Origin: an uncultured Pelagibacteraceae bacterium
GTDB lineage: Bacteria > Pseudomonadota > Alphaproteobacteria > Pelagibacterales > Pelagibacteraceae
Length of the DNA: 64,000 nucleotides
Assembly (NCBI GenBank): GCA_902519945.1
Contig: CABYLY010000004.1
Location: 17,764-81,763, forward strand
Direction of reading: 5' to 3'
The notes below the pieces were generated by a model. It had not been told where the DNA came from. It ran no database searches and worked only from the letters and a program-made list of their open reading frames with translations. Of this stretch, positions 23,253-31,602 are shown piece after piece. The position numbers were made by a program, and so were the translations under genes. Numbering within the stretch: position 1 is the stretch's first letter; each line of letters starts with the position of its first letter.

Positions 23253-24618
23253 GAATTTTTAATTTATTTTTAATTATCCACAATATGATTAATGATGGTA
23301 CTACCATAATAGCAGTCAAAATAAAAAATACCCCCCAGTCTCCATTAAGCCAGTCAACAAGAGCACCTGATGATGAAGCCAATGTAGTTCTTCCAGCAGT
23401 ACCAATTGAAGCTAGTAAAGCATACTGAGTTGCAGTATAGGTTCTGTCAACTAATAATGATATAAACGCAACAAATGCAACAGTTGCAAAAGCTGCTGCT
23501 ATGTCGTCAAAGATTACAGCAATTGCAAAAAGTAATTCAGACTTATTACTCCATGCTAAAATACTGAATAACAGATTTGTGCTTGCCATTAAAACTCCAG
23601 CTAAAAACATTGCTTTTAAAACTCCAGATCTAATTACAAATAAACCACCTAATAAAGTGAAGATAACTGTTGTTATCCATCCCAAAGTTTTTGAATAAAT
23701 AGCAATATCTGATTTACTAAAGCCAATTTCTTTATAGAAGATAATTGACATACGTCCTAAAAAAGCTTCACCTACTTTAAATAAAAAAACAAACCCTAGT
23801 ATTCCCAAAGCAATTTCAAAGCCATTTTTTTTAAAAAAGCTTATTATAGGCCCACTAATTGTTCCACTTATCCAAGTAATAATTTTAGTTAGAAAATTTG
23901 AATTTTGGAATTTATCAGCAATTAATTTATCGTTTTCTTTTTGATTTTTTCGTCTGTTAATCGCGTCATCTTCATTAACAAATAATAGTCCAATGTTCAT
24001 TAGAATTATTAAAGTGCCCAAAATTAAAAAAGTAAGTTGCCAATAATTTTGAAAACCTAAATTTTCTAAAAAATCTGCACAAAACAAAGATAAAACCCCA
24101 CCTAATTTGTATCCACTCCACCAACCAACGACTGCCATTGCTGCACCTGCGGCCATCGATTTACTTTCGTTTTCATTAATTTGCTCAATTCTTAAAGCAT
24201 CTAAAGTTATATCTTGTGTTGCAGATGCAACTGCAATTATTAAACCCACAGATATTACTAGAGCTAAATTTTCTGAGGGGTTAATAACACTCCATAAAAA
24301 TAATGACATTAAAATAAATATTTGCATGAGAACGATCCATCCTCTTCGATGTCCAATTTTTTTTGTTAAATAGGGTATTTGAATACGATCTATTAAAGGA
24401 GCCCATAAATAGTTAAATGCATAAACAGCAAATATAAGACCAGCCCAACCAACAGTTGATCTACTTAATCCATCTTCCTTTAACCATAAACTTAAACTAC
24501 TACCTATCAATACCCATGGAAAACCAGAAATTGCACCAAGCAATAATATTCTTAACATTCTTTTATCGAAATAAACTGAAAATGTTTCTGAAAAAGATTG
24601 TTTTTTTATTTCTATCAT
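23242..24618 (-). CDS. ampG: AmpG-like muropeptide MFS permease
   Basis: 458 residues from the ATG at 24618, preceded at 8 nt by GGAGA; a longer in-frame start at 24708 would run deep into trkH and is rejected. About 12-14 hydrophobic segments, with LGAISGFPWVLIGSSLSLWLKEDGLSRSTVGWAG and AVASATQDITLDALRIE (shown in part), are typical of the AmpG family. AmpG imports anhydro-muropeptides across the inner membrane for recycling. It begins 2 nt after trkH and overlaps an NlpC/P60 peptidase. Substrate is inferred from family and neighbour. Confidence 0.85.
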   Translation of the reverse strand: MIEIKKQSFSETFSVYFDKRMLRILLLGAISGFPWVLIGSSLSLWLKEDGLSRSTVGWAGLIFAVYAFNYLWAPLIDRIQIPYLTKKIGHRRGWIVLMQIFILMSLFLWSVINPSENLALVISVGLIIAVASATQDITLDALRIEQINENESKSMAAGAAMAVVGWWSGYKLGGVLSLFCADFLENLGFQNYWQLTFLILGTLIILMNIGLLFVNEDDAINRRKNQKENDKLIADKFQNSNFLTKIITWISGTISGPIISFFKKNGFEIALGILGFVFLFKVGEAFLGRMSIIFYKEIGFSKSDIAIYSKTLGWITTVIFTLLGGLFVIRSGVLKAMFLAGVLMASTNLLFSILAWSNKSELLFAIAVIFDDIAAAFATVAFVAFISLLVDRTYTATQYALLASIGTAGRTTLASSSGALVDWLNGDWGVFFILTAIMVVPSLIILWIIKNKLKIHEK

Positions 24619-24620
24619 TT

Positions 24621-26060
24621 TTAATTTCTCCAAAATGAAGGCAAAAATAACACCAATATAGCAAATAACTCTAGTCTTCCTAAAATCATGCCGATTGTTA
24701 AAACCCATTTAGAAAAATCTGGTAAAGAGGAAAAGTTTCCATTAGGGCCAATTGTTGATCCTAAACCCGGACCAACGTTTGAGATAGAGGTAGCCGCTCC
24801 TGAAATTGCAGTAATAAAATCAAGTCCACTTAAAGATAATAATGCAGCTAATAAAAAAAATATTATTAAATACATATAAATAAAAGAAATTATTGATGAT
24901 ATAAATTTATCATCAATTCGGTTCATATCATATTTCAAAACAAAAACACCTTTTGGGTATATAATTTTTTTTAGTTGATTGATGACAAATGAGTAAAGAA
25001 TCTGAAAACGAAATATTTTTATGCCACATGTTGTTGAACCAGCACAACCACCTATAAACATTAAAGCCAAAAATATTACCAGGGGAAAACTACCCCAACT
25101 ATCAAATTGAGCATTGACATAACCAGTTCCAGTTAAAATTGATATAACGTTAAAAAAAATAGATCTCAAATTAAATGAATCTAAATTTTTTAAAGAAAGA
25201 TATACCGACAAAATTATCACTGATATAAAAATTACTTTCATAAAAGTTTTGATTTGAGCGTCTGAAGAGAAAATAGATTTATTGCCATTTAAGAATTTGA
25301 TGTAAACTATAAATGGCACACTACCTAAAATAATGAAAACCATAGCTACAATCTCGATTGCGACGCTATTAAAAAAACCAATAGATTGATTGTAATTAGA
25401 AAAACCACCAGTTGCTATAGTAGTCATAGAATGAGTGATACTGTCAAATATATTCATCCCAAAAATATTGTAAGTAATTGCACAAAGCGTAGTTAAACCT
25501 GTGTAAATATAAATTAATCTTAGAGCAATCTCTTTTGATTTTGGTAAAATTTTCTCAGACGAGTCATTATTTGAAATTTTGAATAGTTGCATTCCCCCAA
25601 CATTCATAATAGGCATTAATGTAATAGCCATCACAATTACACCAATACCACCTAACCATTGAAGAATAGCTCTCCAAAACAATATACCTTTAGGCATATT
25701 TTCAAGGTTTGATATGATTGTGGAGCCAGTTGTAGTAATGCCAGACATGCTCTCAAAGAAGGCATTTGTTAATGAAAATTCTAGATTAGAGAATATAAAA
25801 GGTAACGAACCAAATACAGCAATGCTTAACCAAGCTAACGCAGTCAAAAGAAACGCTTGTTGTAAACTTAGTTTTTTTTCATGGTCTAAGTTTGACAAAA
25901 AAAATAATGTACCAATGATTACTGTTACAATTGAAGCTCCAAAAAAAGATGAGTCTAATTGATTGTAAATAAGCTGTACAACTATTGGTACAAGCATAAA
26001 AATACCAAGAATTATCTGAAGAATTCCAAGAGTAAAAAAAACTGTTTTATAATTAGACAT
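24621..26060 (-). CDS. trkH: Trk/Ktr-type potassium uptake protein, TrkH family
   Basis: 479 residues, strongly hydrophobic. Four pore-loop repeats can be seen: SGITTTGSTII, TIATGGFSNYN, ILTGTGYVNAQ and SISNVGPGLGSTIGP, with GGCAGSTTCGIKIFR before the C-terminal half. These are the selectivity-filter segments of TrkH. It is the membrane pore of a potassium uptake system that needs a TrkA regulatory subunit, not found in this window. It reads into the ampG-like gene 2 nt downstream. Confidence 0.93.
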   Translation of the reverse strand: MSNYKTVFFTLGILQIILGIFMLVPIVVQLIYNQLDSSFFGASIVTVIIGTLFFLSNLDHEKKLSLQQAFLLTALAWLSIAVFGSLPFIFSNLEFSLTNAFFESMSGITTTGSTIISNLENMPKGILFWRAILQWLGGIGVIVMAITLMPIMNVGGMQLFKISNNDSSEKILPKSKEIALRLIYIYTGLTTLCAITYNIFGMNIFDSITHSMTTIATGGFSNYNQSIGFFNSVAIEIVAMVFIILGSVPFIVYIKFLNGNKSIFSSDAQIKTFMKVIFISVIILSVYLSLKNLDSFNLRSIFFNVISILTGTGYVNAQFDSWGSFPLVIFLALMFIGGCAGSTTCGIKIFRFQILYSFVINQLKKIIYPKGVFVLKYDMNRIDDKFISSIISFIYMYLIIFFLLAALLSLSGLDFITAISGAATSISNVGPGLGSTIGPNGNFSSLPDFSKWVLTIGMILGRLELFAILVLFLPSFWRN

Positions 26061-26147
26061 TTTGAAAGAACATTATTTTATGGTAAATAAATTTCAACTC
26101 TATAAGAATTAAGTAGTTCGTTAATTTATGATTTTATTGAATTATTC

Positions 26148-27710
26148 ATGATAAAAAAAGAAAACTTAGAAAAAACAAGCTCCTGGCCAATTGTTGAGGC
26201 AAAAAAAATGCTGAGAGAGAGAAAGTCTTTCTTAGAGAAAAAAGGTAAAATAACACTTCAAACTGGATATGGCCCAAGTGGTCTACCTCATATTGGTACA
26301 TTTGGTGAAGTTGCTAGAACTTCTATGATGGTAAATGCTTTAAAACATTTGACGGATCTTCCTTCAGAAATTATCACATTCTCTGATGATATGGATGGTC
26401 TAAGGAAAGTGCCTGATAACGTCCCCAATAAAGAATTACTTGAAAAAAATCTTCATAAACCTCTCACTGAAGTTCCAGACCCATTTGAAAAATATAATAG
26501 TTTTGGAGAACATAATAATGAAAAATTAAAAAATTTTTTGGATAATTTTGACTTTAAATATAATTTTAAAAGTTCTACCCAGTTGTACAAATCAGGTTTT
26601 TTTAATTCATCACTTCAAATTATTTTGGATAATTACGAAGGGATAATGAATATAATTTTACCAACACTTGGTAAAGAACGTCAAAAAACTTATAGTCCAT
26701 TTTTACCGATATGCCCTGAAACTGGTCACGTATTAGAAATTCCAGTAAAAGAGATTGATCATTCTAAGTCAAAAATTATATTTGATAATAATGGTAAAGA
26801 CCTAGAATCTAGTATTTTAGATGGTCATTGTAAACTTCAGTGGAAAGTAGACTGGGCTATGAGATGGTATGCTTTAGATGTTGATTTTGAAATGTATGGT
26901 AAAGATTTGATAGAAAGTGCAATTTTATCAACAAAGATCATAAAATTAATTGGAAAAAAAAACCCATCTGGCTTCGCCTATGAGCTTTTTTTAGATGAAA
27001 AAGGTGAGAAAATTTCTAAATCAAAAGGTAATGGAATAACAATAGAACAGTGGCTGGATTATGCATCACCTGAGAGTTTATCATTGTACATGTATCAAAA
27101 TCCAAAGAGAGCAAAAAAACTCTATAACGAGATAGTCCCAAAAGCGGTCGATGAATATTTGGAATTTATTGAAAAAGCTAAAACCCAAGATGAACCTCAG
27201 TTATTAATGAATCCAGTATGGCATGTTCATAATGGAAATGTTCCTAAAGAAAAGATGATTATGTCATTTTCTATGTTATTAAATCTTGTAGAAACAAGTA
27301 ACGCTGAAAACAAAGAATTATTATGGAAGTTTGTAAAAAAATATAAAGAAAATATTTCTGAAAAAGATTATCCCATTTTTGATAATTTGGTTGGTTATGC
27401 AATTAAATATTTCAATGATGTGATAAAAAGTAGAAAAAAATATAAAATACCAAATCAAATAGAAAAAAAAGCGCTTGAGGCTTTAGTATTAGCATTAGAC
27501 AAATGTAATGACAAAATGTCTCCTGAGGATATTCAAACTTTAATTTATTCAACAGGAAAAGCAAATGGGTATTCAGAAAATCTGAGAGACTGGTTTAAAT
27601 TAATTTATGAAGTTGTTTTTGGAGTCGAAAATGGCCCTCGAATGGGTTTTTTTATAAGTTTTTTTGGTGTTAATGAAACTAAAGATCTTATAATAAGTAA
27701 AATTAAATAA
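26148..27710 (+). CDS. lysK: Class I lysyl-tRNA synthetase
   Basis: 520 residues. Class I signatures are intact: GPSGLPHIGTFGE (HIGH-type motif from His48) and KISKSKGNG (KMSKS-type). The length and flanking sequence (PCH-like CPETGHVLEIPV, DWAMRWYALDVDFE) match the archaeal-type LysRS-I that replaces class II LysS in many alphaproteobacteria. It charges tRNA-Lys. Its last base overlaps the first base of pyrD. Confidence 0.96.
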   Translation: MIKKENLEKTSSWPIVEAKKMLRERKSFLEKKGKITLQTGYGPSGLPHIGTFGEVARTSMMVNALKHLTDLPSEIITFSDDMDGLRKVPDNVPNKELLEKNLHKPLTEVPDPFEKYNSFGEHNNEKLKNFLDNFDFKYNFKSSTQLYKSGFFNSSLQIILDNYEGIMNIILPTLGKERQKTYSPFLPICPETGHVLEIPVKEIDHSKSKIIFDNNGKDLESSILDGHCKLQWKVDWAMRWYALDVDFEMYGKDLIESAILSTKIIKLIGKKNPSGFAYELFLDEKGEKISKSKGNGITIEQWLDYASPESLSLYMYQNPKRAKKLYNEIVPKAVDEYLEFIEKAKTQDEPQLLMNPVWHVHNGNVPKEKMIMSFSMLLNLVETSNAENKELLWKFVKKYKENISEKDYPIFDNLVGYAIKYFNDVIKSRKKYKIPNQIEKKALEALVLALDKCNDKMSPEDIQTLIYSTGKANGYSENLRDWFKLIYEVVFGVENGPRMGFFISFFGVNETKDLIISKIK

Positions 27711-28762
27711 TGTTTTCAAATTTAAGATCTTTAATTTTTAAACTTGACCCAGAGACAGCCCATGGTTTGGCAATAAAGTCGTTGAAATTTAATTTTGTGC
27801 CAAATGTTTTAGACTCAAACAAAAATAGTTATTTATTTAAAACAAAATTATTTGATAAAGAAATAGAAAATCCAATTGGAATGGCAGCAGGATTTGACAA
27901 AAATGCTGAGGTATATAATTCTTTATTTAAGCTGGGATTTGGTTTTGTAGAAGTAGGTACAGTCACACCTCTAAAACAATATGGCAACCCAAAACCGAGG
28001 GTTTTTAGATTAGTTGAAGATGAAGCATTAATTAATAGATTGGGTTTTAATAATTTAGGTGCAAAAAATATTGTTGATAGGATTTCAGCAAATAAACAAA
28101 GAGGTTTGCTGGGAATTAATATTGGTCCCAATAAAGATACAAATGATAGATTGAGAGATTATGTTGAATGTTTAAAAACTTTTTATGAAATAGCTGATTA
28201 CATTACGATTAATATTTCATCACCAAACACAGAAGAGCTAAGAAATTTTCATGATCAAGATAAATTGAATAATTTATTAAATACAATTAATAGTGAAAAA
28301 ACAAAACTCAAATCTAATATTCCAATTGTTGTAAAAGTTTCACCAGATATTAAAGATCAGGAAATAGCTAAAATTTCTGATGTTCTTTTGAGTAATAAAA
28401 TAGAAGCAGTCATATTATCAAACACTTCAGATGCTACTCGAGATAAACTAAATGATATTCAAAAGCATCAAAAAGGAGGTTTGTCAGGCAAACCAATAGA
28501 GGAAAAATCTACAAAACTAATTAATAAATTTTATAAAATTCTTGGTGATAAAATTAAAATTATTGGGGTGGGTGGAGTAGACTCTGGAATAAGTGCATAC
28601 AATAAGTTTTTAGCTGGAGCGAGTTATGTTCAGCTTTATACGGGTATGGTATTCAGAGGACCAAATATTGTAAACCTTATCAAAAAAGAGCTTAAGGAAT
28701 TATTGTTAAGAGATGGTGTCAAACATTATAGTGAAATTATAGGAAAAAAAACAATTTCTTAA
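27710..28762 (+). CDS. pyrD: Dihydroorotate dehydrogenase (quinone), class 2
   Basis: 350 residues. The N-terminal membrane-contact helix region (LIFKLDPETAHGLAIKSLKF) marks class 2. FMN-binding and catalytic parts follow: NPIGMAAGFDKNAE, VEVGTVTPLKQ(Y)GNPKPR, LGINIGPNKDT, the catalytic Ser in TINISSPNTEELR, and IIGVGGVDSG. It oxidises dihydroorotate to orotate in pyrimidine synthesis, passing electrons to quinone. Coupled to lysK by a one-base overlap. Confidence 0.96.
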   Translation: MFSNLRSLIFKLDPETAHGLAIKSLKFNFVPNVLDSNKNSYLFKTKLFDKEIENPIGMAAGFDKNAEVYNSLFKLGFGFVEVGTVTPLKQYGNPKPRVFRLVEDEALINRLGFNNLGAKNIVDRISANKQRGLLGINIGPNKDTNDRLRDYVECLKTFYEIADYITINISSPNTEELRNFHDQDKLNNLLNTINSEKTKLKSNIPIVVKVSPDIKDQEIAKISDVLLSNKIEAVILSNTSDATRDKLNDIQKHQKGGLSGKPIEEKSTKLINKFYKILGDKIKIIGVGGVDSGISAYNKFLAGASYVQLYTGMVFRGPNIVNLIKKELKELLLRDGVKHYSEIIGKKTIS

Positions 28763-28773
28763 ATTATATAAAC

Positions 28774-28802
28774 TTGACGCAATCATCATCTCACTTTATA
28801 TA
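28774..28802 (+). promoter_or_regulatory. Strong candidate promoter close to the rpmB start
   Basis: TTGACG (28774-28779), 17-bp spacer, TATATA (28797-28802) in the 51-bp gap between pyrD and rpmB. A start about 7 nt after the -10 would leave only about 5 nt before the rpmB ATG at 28814, a near-leaderless message. No Shine-Dalgarno is visible. Confidence 0.5.
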
Positions 28803-28813
28803 GTCGGTTTATT

Positions 28814-29128
28814 ATGTCTAAAAAATGTGAACTTACTGGTAAAATTCCTCTTAAAGGTCATAATGTTAGTCATGCTAATAATAAGACTAAAAGAAGATTT
28901 TTACCTAATTTAAAAAAAGTAAAGTTCACAAGTGAACTTTTAAAAAGAAGCATGAAACTTACAGTAAGTAATGCTGGTGTGAGATCTGTTGATAAAAAAG
29001 GAAGTTTTGATGAGTTTTTAAAGACTGTGAAAAATAAAAATTTATCTCCACGATTAAAGAAAATGAAAAAAAGTTTATTAATCAAATCTCCATTTCAAAA
29101 AAAACAAGTTCAATCTAAGACAGCTTAA
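28814..29128 (+). CDS. rpmB: Large ribosomal subunit protein bL28
   Basis: 104 residues. The N terminus has [27 protein letters not shown] and later [27 protein letters not shown] text, which is the bL28 signature (fragments given). The C-terminal tail is lysine-rich, as in other alphaproteobacterial bL28. A strong promoter sits right upstream, and the stop codon overlaps the next start by one base. Confidence 0.95.
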   Translation: MSKKCELTGKIPLKGHNVSHANNKTKRRFLPNLKKVKFTSELLKRSMKLTVSNAGVRSVDKKGSFDEFLKTVKNKNLSPRLKKMKKSLLIKSPFQKKQVQSKTA

Positions 29129-29676
29129 TGAATAAGACTTTTTTAATACTCTCGTTTTTAATGGGAGCAGTTGTTTTAGCATCTAATTATTTAGTCCAAT
29201 TTCCTATTAAATATTATGGTTTAGAGGAAATATTGACCTACGGAGCATTTAGCTATCCGATTGCTTTCTTGATTACAGATTTAGCCAACAGATCTTTTGG
29301 TAAAATAGTTGCAAGAAAAATTGTTTATATTGGTTTTGCTATAGGTATTAGCTTTACACTTTTATTTTCAACAAACTTCGCAGACTTGATATCTATAAGA
29401 ATTGCAATTGGATCGGGTACTGCCTTTCTAGTAGCCCAACTGCTAGATGTCCAAATTTTTGATAAATTAAGAAAAAAGGAATGGTTTGTTGCTCCTTTAA
29501 CCTCATCTTTAATAGGTTCAACAATTGATACGTTTATATTTTTTTCAATATCTTTTTATGGAACAGGTATTCCTTGGATCACATTGTCTTTAGGTGATTT
29601 AAGTGTGAAAATTTTTGTGGCCTTAATAATGCTTGTCCCATTCAGGCTATTACTAAAAACACTGAAACCAATTTAG
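29128..29676 (+). CDS. VUT family protein, probable queuosine-precursor transporter
   Basis: 182 residues, about six hydrophobic segments. FPIKYYGLEEILTYGAFSYPIAFLITDLANRSFGK and the later SSLIGSTIDTFIFFSISFYG (partial) match the VUT/YhhQ family. Members import 7-cyano-7-deazaguanine or queuine, used to make queuosine in tRNA. Coupled to rpmB by a one-base overlap, so likely expressed with a ribosomal protein. The precise substrate is inferred from the family. Confidence 0.8.
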   Translation: MNKTFLILSFLMGAVVLASNYLVQFPIKYYGLEEILTYGAFSYPIAFLITDLANRSFGKIVARKIVYIGFAIGISFTLLFSTNFADLISIRIAIGSGTAFLVAQLLDVQIFDKLRKKEWFVAPLTSSLIGSTIDTFIFFSISFYGTGIPWITLSLGDLSVKIFVALIMLVPFRLLLKTLKPI

Positions 29677-29678
29677 AC

Positions 29679-30566
29679 TTAGTATAAATATTTATAGGAT
29701 AATATTTTATAAGCTAATTTAGCCACTAGAAAATTATAAGAATTAAAACCTTTTATCGGCGCAAGTTCATTAATATCTGCACCAACGATTTTAGAGTTTT
29801 TAGCTGCAATTTTGATTATATCCAAAACCTCATCCCATAGCAAACCACCAGGCTCAGGGGTTCCAGTCGCTGGCATAATACTAGAGTCTAAACCATCAAC
29901 ATCAAAAGTTAGATAAACAGTTTTATTTTTAATAAGTTTTTTAAATTTATTCAAATTCCATTTTGTCTTATCCTTAGCCCAAAAAATATTAATTCTAGAT
30001 TTGTTTTTTTTTAAAAAAGGTATTTCTTCCTTAGAGATATTTCTAATTCCAAATGAAATTATGGAGACATTCTTATAATCTAAACATCTCCTTATAGCAG
30101 ATGCATGTGAAAATTTCTCCCCATTATAACTTTCTCTTAAATCTGCATGAGCATCAAAATGTAAAAGACAAATTTTTTTGTGTTTTTTGACAAATGGAAC
30201 AATACACCCTGGTGTGATTGAATGTTCGCCACCAAGAGTCATTGGAAAAAGTTTTTTATTAAGGATTTCTTCATTTACTTTAGCTATCTTTTCCAAAGCT
30301 TTTTTAATATTTTTATCAATCTTAAAAGGTTTTAAAGTTTTAATTCCAATTTTTTTGTAAGGCTCACAATTTAATTCTTCATCATATAACTCAACTTGAT
30401 GTGAAGCTTTAATTATTTCTTTTGGACCATTTTTAGTTCCACCACCATAACTCACAGTTTTTTCTAGACCAAAAGGAACAATTACTACTTTTTCTTTAAA
30501 ATTGAATTTATTATCTATTCCAAGAAACCCTTTTTTATTTGATAGATATTGCAATGTTTTATCCAA
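29679..30566 (-). CDS. speB: Agmatinase/arginase-family ureohydrolase
   Basis: About 295 residues from TTG at 30566. The open frame extends to 30632 (TTG, with ATG at 30623), but those starts would overlap the upstream gene by 65-74 nt, so the 8-nt overlap start is preferred; none has a strong ribosome binding site. Metal-binding motifs of the family are clear: LGGEHSITPG, LLHFDAHADLRE and LTFDVDGLDSS, with GTPEPGG and ADINELAP near the end. Family members hydrolyse agmatine, guanidinobutyrate or arginine. Third gene of a polyamine cassette, so agmatinase-like activity giving putrescine is plausible, but no arginine decarboxylase is nearby. Confidence 0.85.
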   Translation of the reverse strand: MDKTLQYLSNKKGFLGIDNKFNFKEKVVIVPFGLEKTVSYGGGTKNGPKEIIKASHQVELYDEELNCEPYKKIGIKTLKPFKIDKNIKKALEKIAKVNEEILNKKLFPMTLGGEHSITPGCIVPFVKKHKKICLLHFDAHADLRESYNGEKFSHASAIRRCLDYKNVSIISFGIRNISKEEIPFLKKNKSRINIFWAKDKTKWNLNKFKKLIKNKTVYLTFDVDGLDSSIMPATGTPEPGGLLWDEVLDIIKIAAKNSKIVGADINELAPIKGFNSYNFLVAKLAYKILSYKYLY

Positions 30567-31602
30567 AAATTTTTGTAAAGTTTTTTCTATCTCTTTTTTT
30601 CCATTCGCCTTTGTGATATGCATCACTTGCAATCAAAGGTAATACACTTGTTGCTTCAGCAAAAACCATTTGTTCTTTAGTAACATCAACTTTACCCCAT
30701 GAACTTGCCTCTTTTAAAGTTGAACTGCTACACGCACCATCTCTTGAGTCTGCTACAGTAATTTGTACAGCATATTTATGCATTTCAACATCTTTACCCA
30801 AAAGTTCAGCACATATGACTGTATCCTGAATGAAATTTTTTGGCACTCCGCCACCTATCATAAATAATCCAGAACCTTTCGATTTAATTTTTATTTCAGT
30901 TAATTCTCGAAATTCTCTTATAGAGTCTATTGTGATATGAGATTTTGGGTTCTTTTCTTGATGAATTACTAAACCAAAACCAGCACTCGAGTCTGTAAAA
31001 GCAGGACAGAATATTGGCACACTATGATCATAGGCAGTCTCAATTAATGAGTCTTTCTTTACTGAGTTTTTTTTAAGATATTTTCCCATTTCGTGAATAA
31101 ACTCTCTAGAAGTATAACTTCTAGGTTCCAAGTTATCAGCTATTTCACAAATTTTTTTATCACAAATTTGCAATTCATCTTCGTCAATGTACGTATCATA
31201 TATTCTATCAATATAATTTTTTCTAAGTTCAGTATCATCTTGAAATTGAGAGCCTTGATAATGCTTAAATCCTAATGCCTCAAAAAAATCCATATCAATT
31301 ATCGATGCACCAGTTGCAACGATTGCATCTACCATATTGTATTTGACTAAATCTTTGTAAATATTCATACAACCAGCTGCTGAAGTCGAACCAGCTAAAG
31401 TTAGAAAAATTGTACAATCTTTATCTTTTAACATTTCATTATAGATGTTTGCTGCATTTGCAGTTTCTCTAGATACAAATGACATTTTCTCCATTGATGA
31501 AATAATTTTTCTAGAGTCAAAAGATGTAATATCTATATGTTCAACTGGATTTTTAAGAAAGTCTTTTTTACTATTATGTCCTAGATTTTTATTTTTTGAC
31601 AT
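30559..31602 (-). CDS. Deoxyhypusine-synthase-like protein (probable homospermidine synthase role)
   Basis: 347 residues. It matches the deoxyhypusine synthase family across its length: FLTLAGSTSAAGCMNIYKDL, VATGASIIDMDF, IFCPAFTDSSAGFGLV, MIGGGVPKNFI, AVQITVADSRDGACSSSTL, and the catalytic Lys304 in EASSWGKVDV, equivalent to the Lys of human DHS in the SWGK motif. Bacteria lack eIF5A, and related bacterial proteins make homospermidine from putrescine donors. It lies between ornithine decarboxylase (one-base overlap) and an ureohydrolase, so a polyamine role is well supported; the exact product is not readable from sequence. Confidence 0.87.
   Translation of the reverse strand: MSKNKNLGHNSKKDFLKNPVEHIDITSFDSRKIISSMEKMSFVSRETANAANIYNEMLKDKDCTIFLTLAGSTSAAGCMNIYKDLVKYNMVDAIVATGASIIDMDFFEALGFKHYQGSQFQDDTELRKNYIDRIYDTYIDEDELQICDKKICEIADNLEPRSYTSREFIHEMGKYLKKNSVKKDSLIETAYDHSVPIFCPAFTDSSAGFGLVIHQEKNPKSHITIDSIREFRELTEIKIKSKGSGLFMIGGGVPKNFIQDTVICAELLGKDVEMHKYAVQITVADSRDGACSSSTLKEASSWGKVDVTKEQMVFAEATSVLPLIASDAYHKGEWKKRDRKNFTKIFG

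Noticed and set aside
24619..24708. Longer AmpG start within trkH
   Set aside because: The ATG at 24618 has a good GGAGA site and a typical N terminus; the extension is the antisense-like reading of conserved trkH sequence.
30566..30632. N-terminal extension of the ureohydrolase to the TTG at 30632 or ATG at 30623
   Set aside because: It would overlap the DHS-like gene by 65-74 nt, and the extra residues are a Lys-rich stretch without family similarity. A start at 30566 gives an 8-nt overlap, in keeping with neighbouring junctions.
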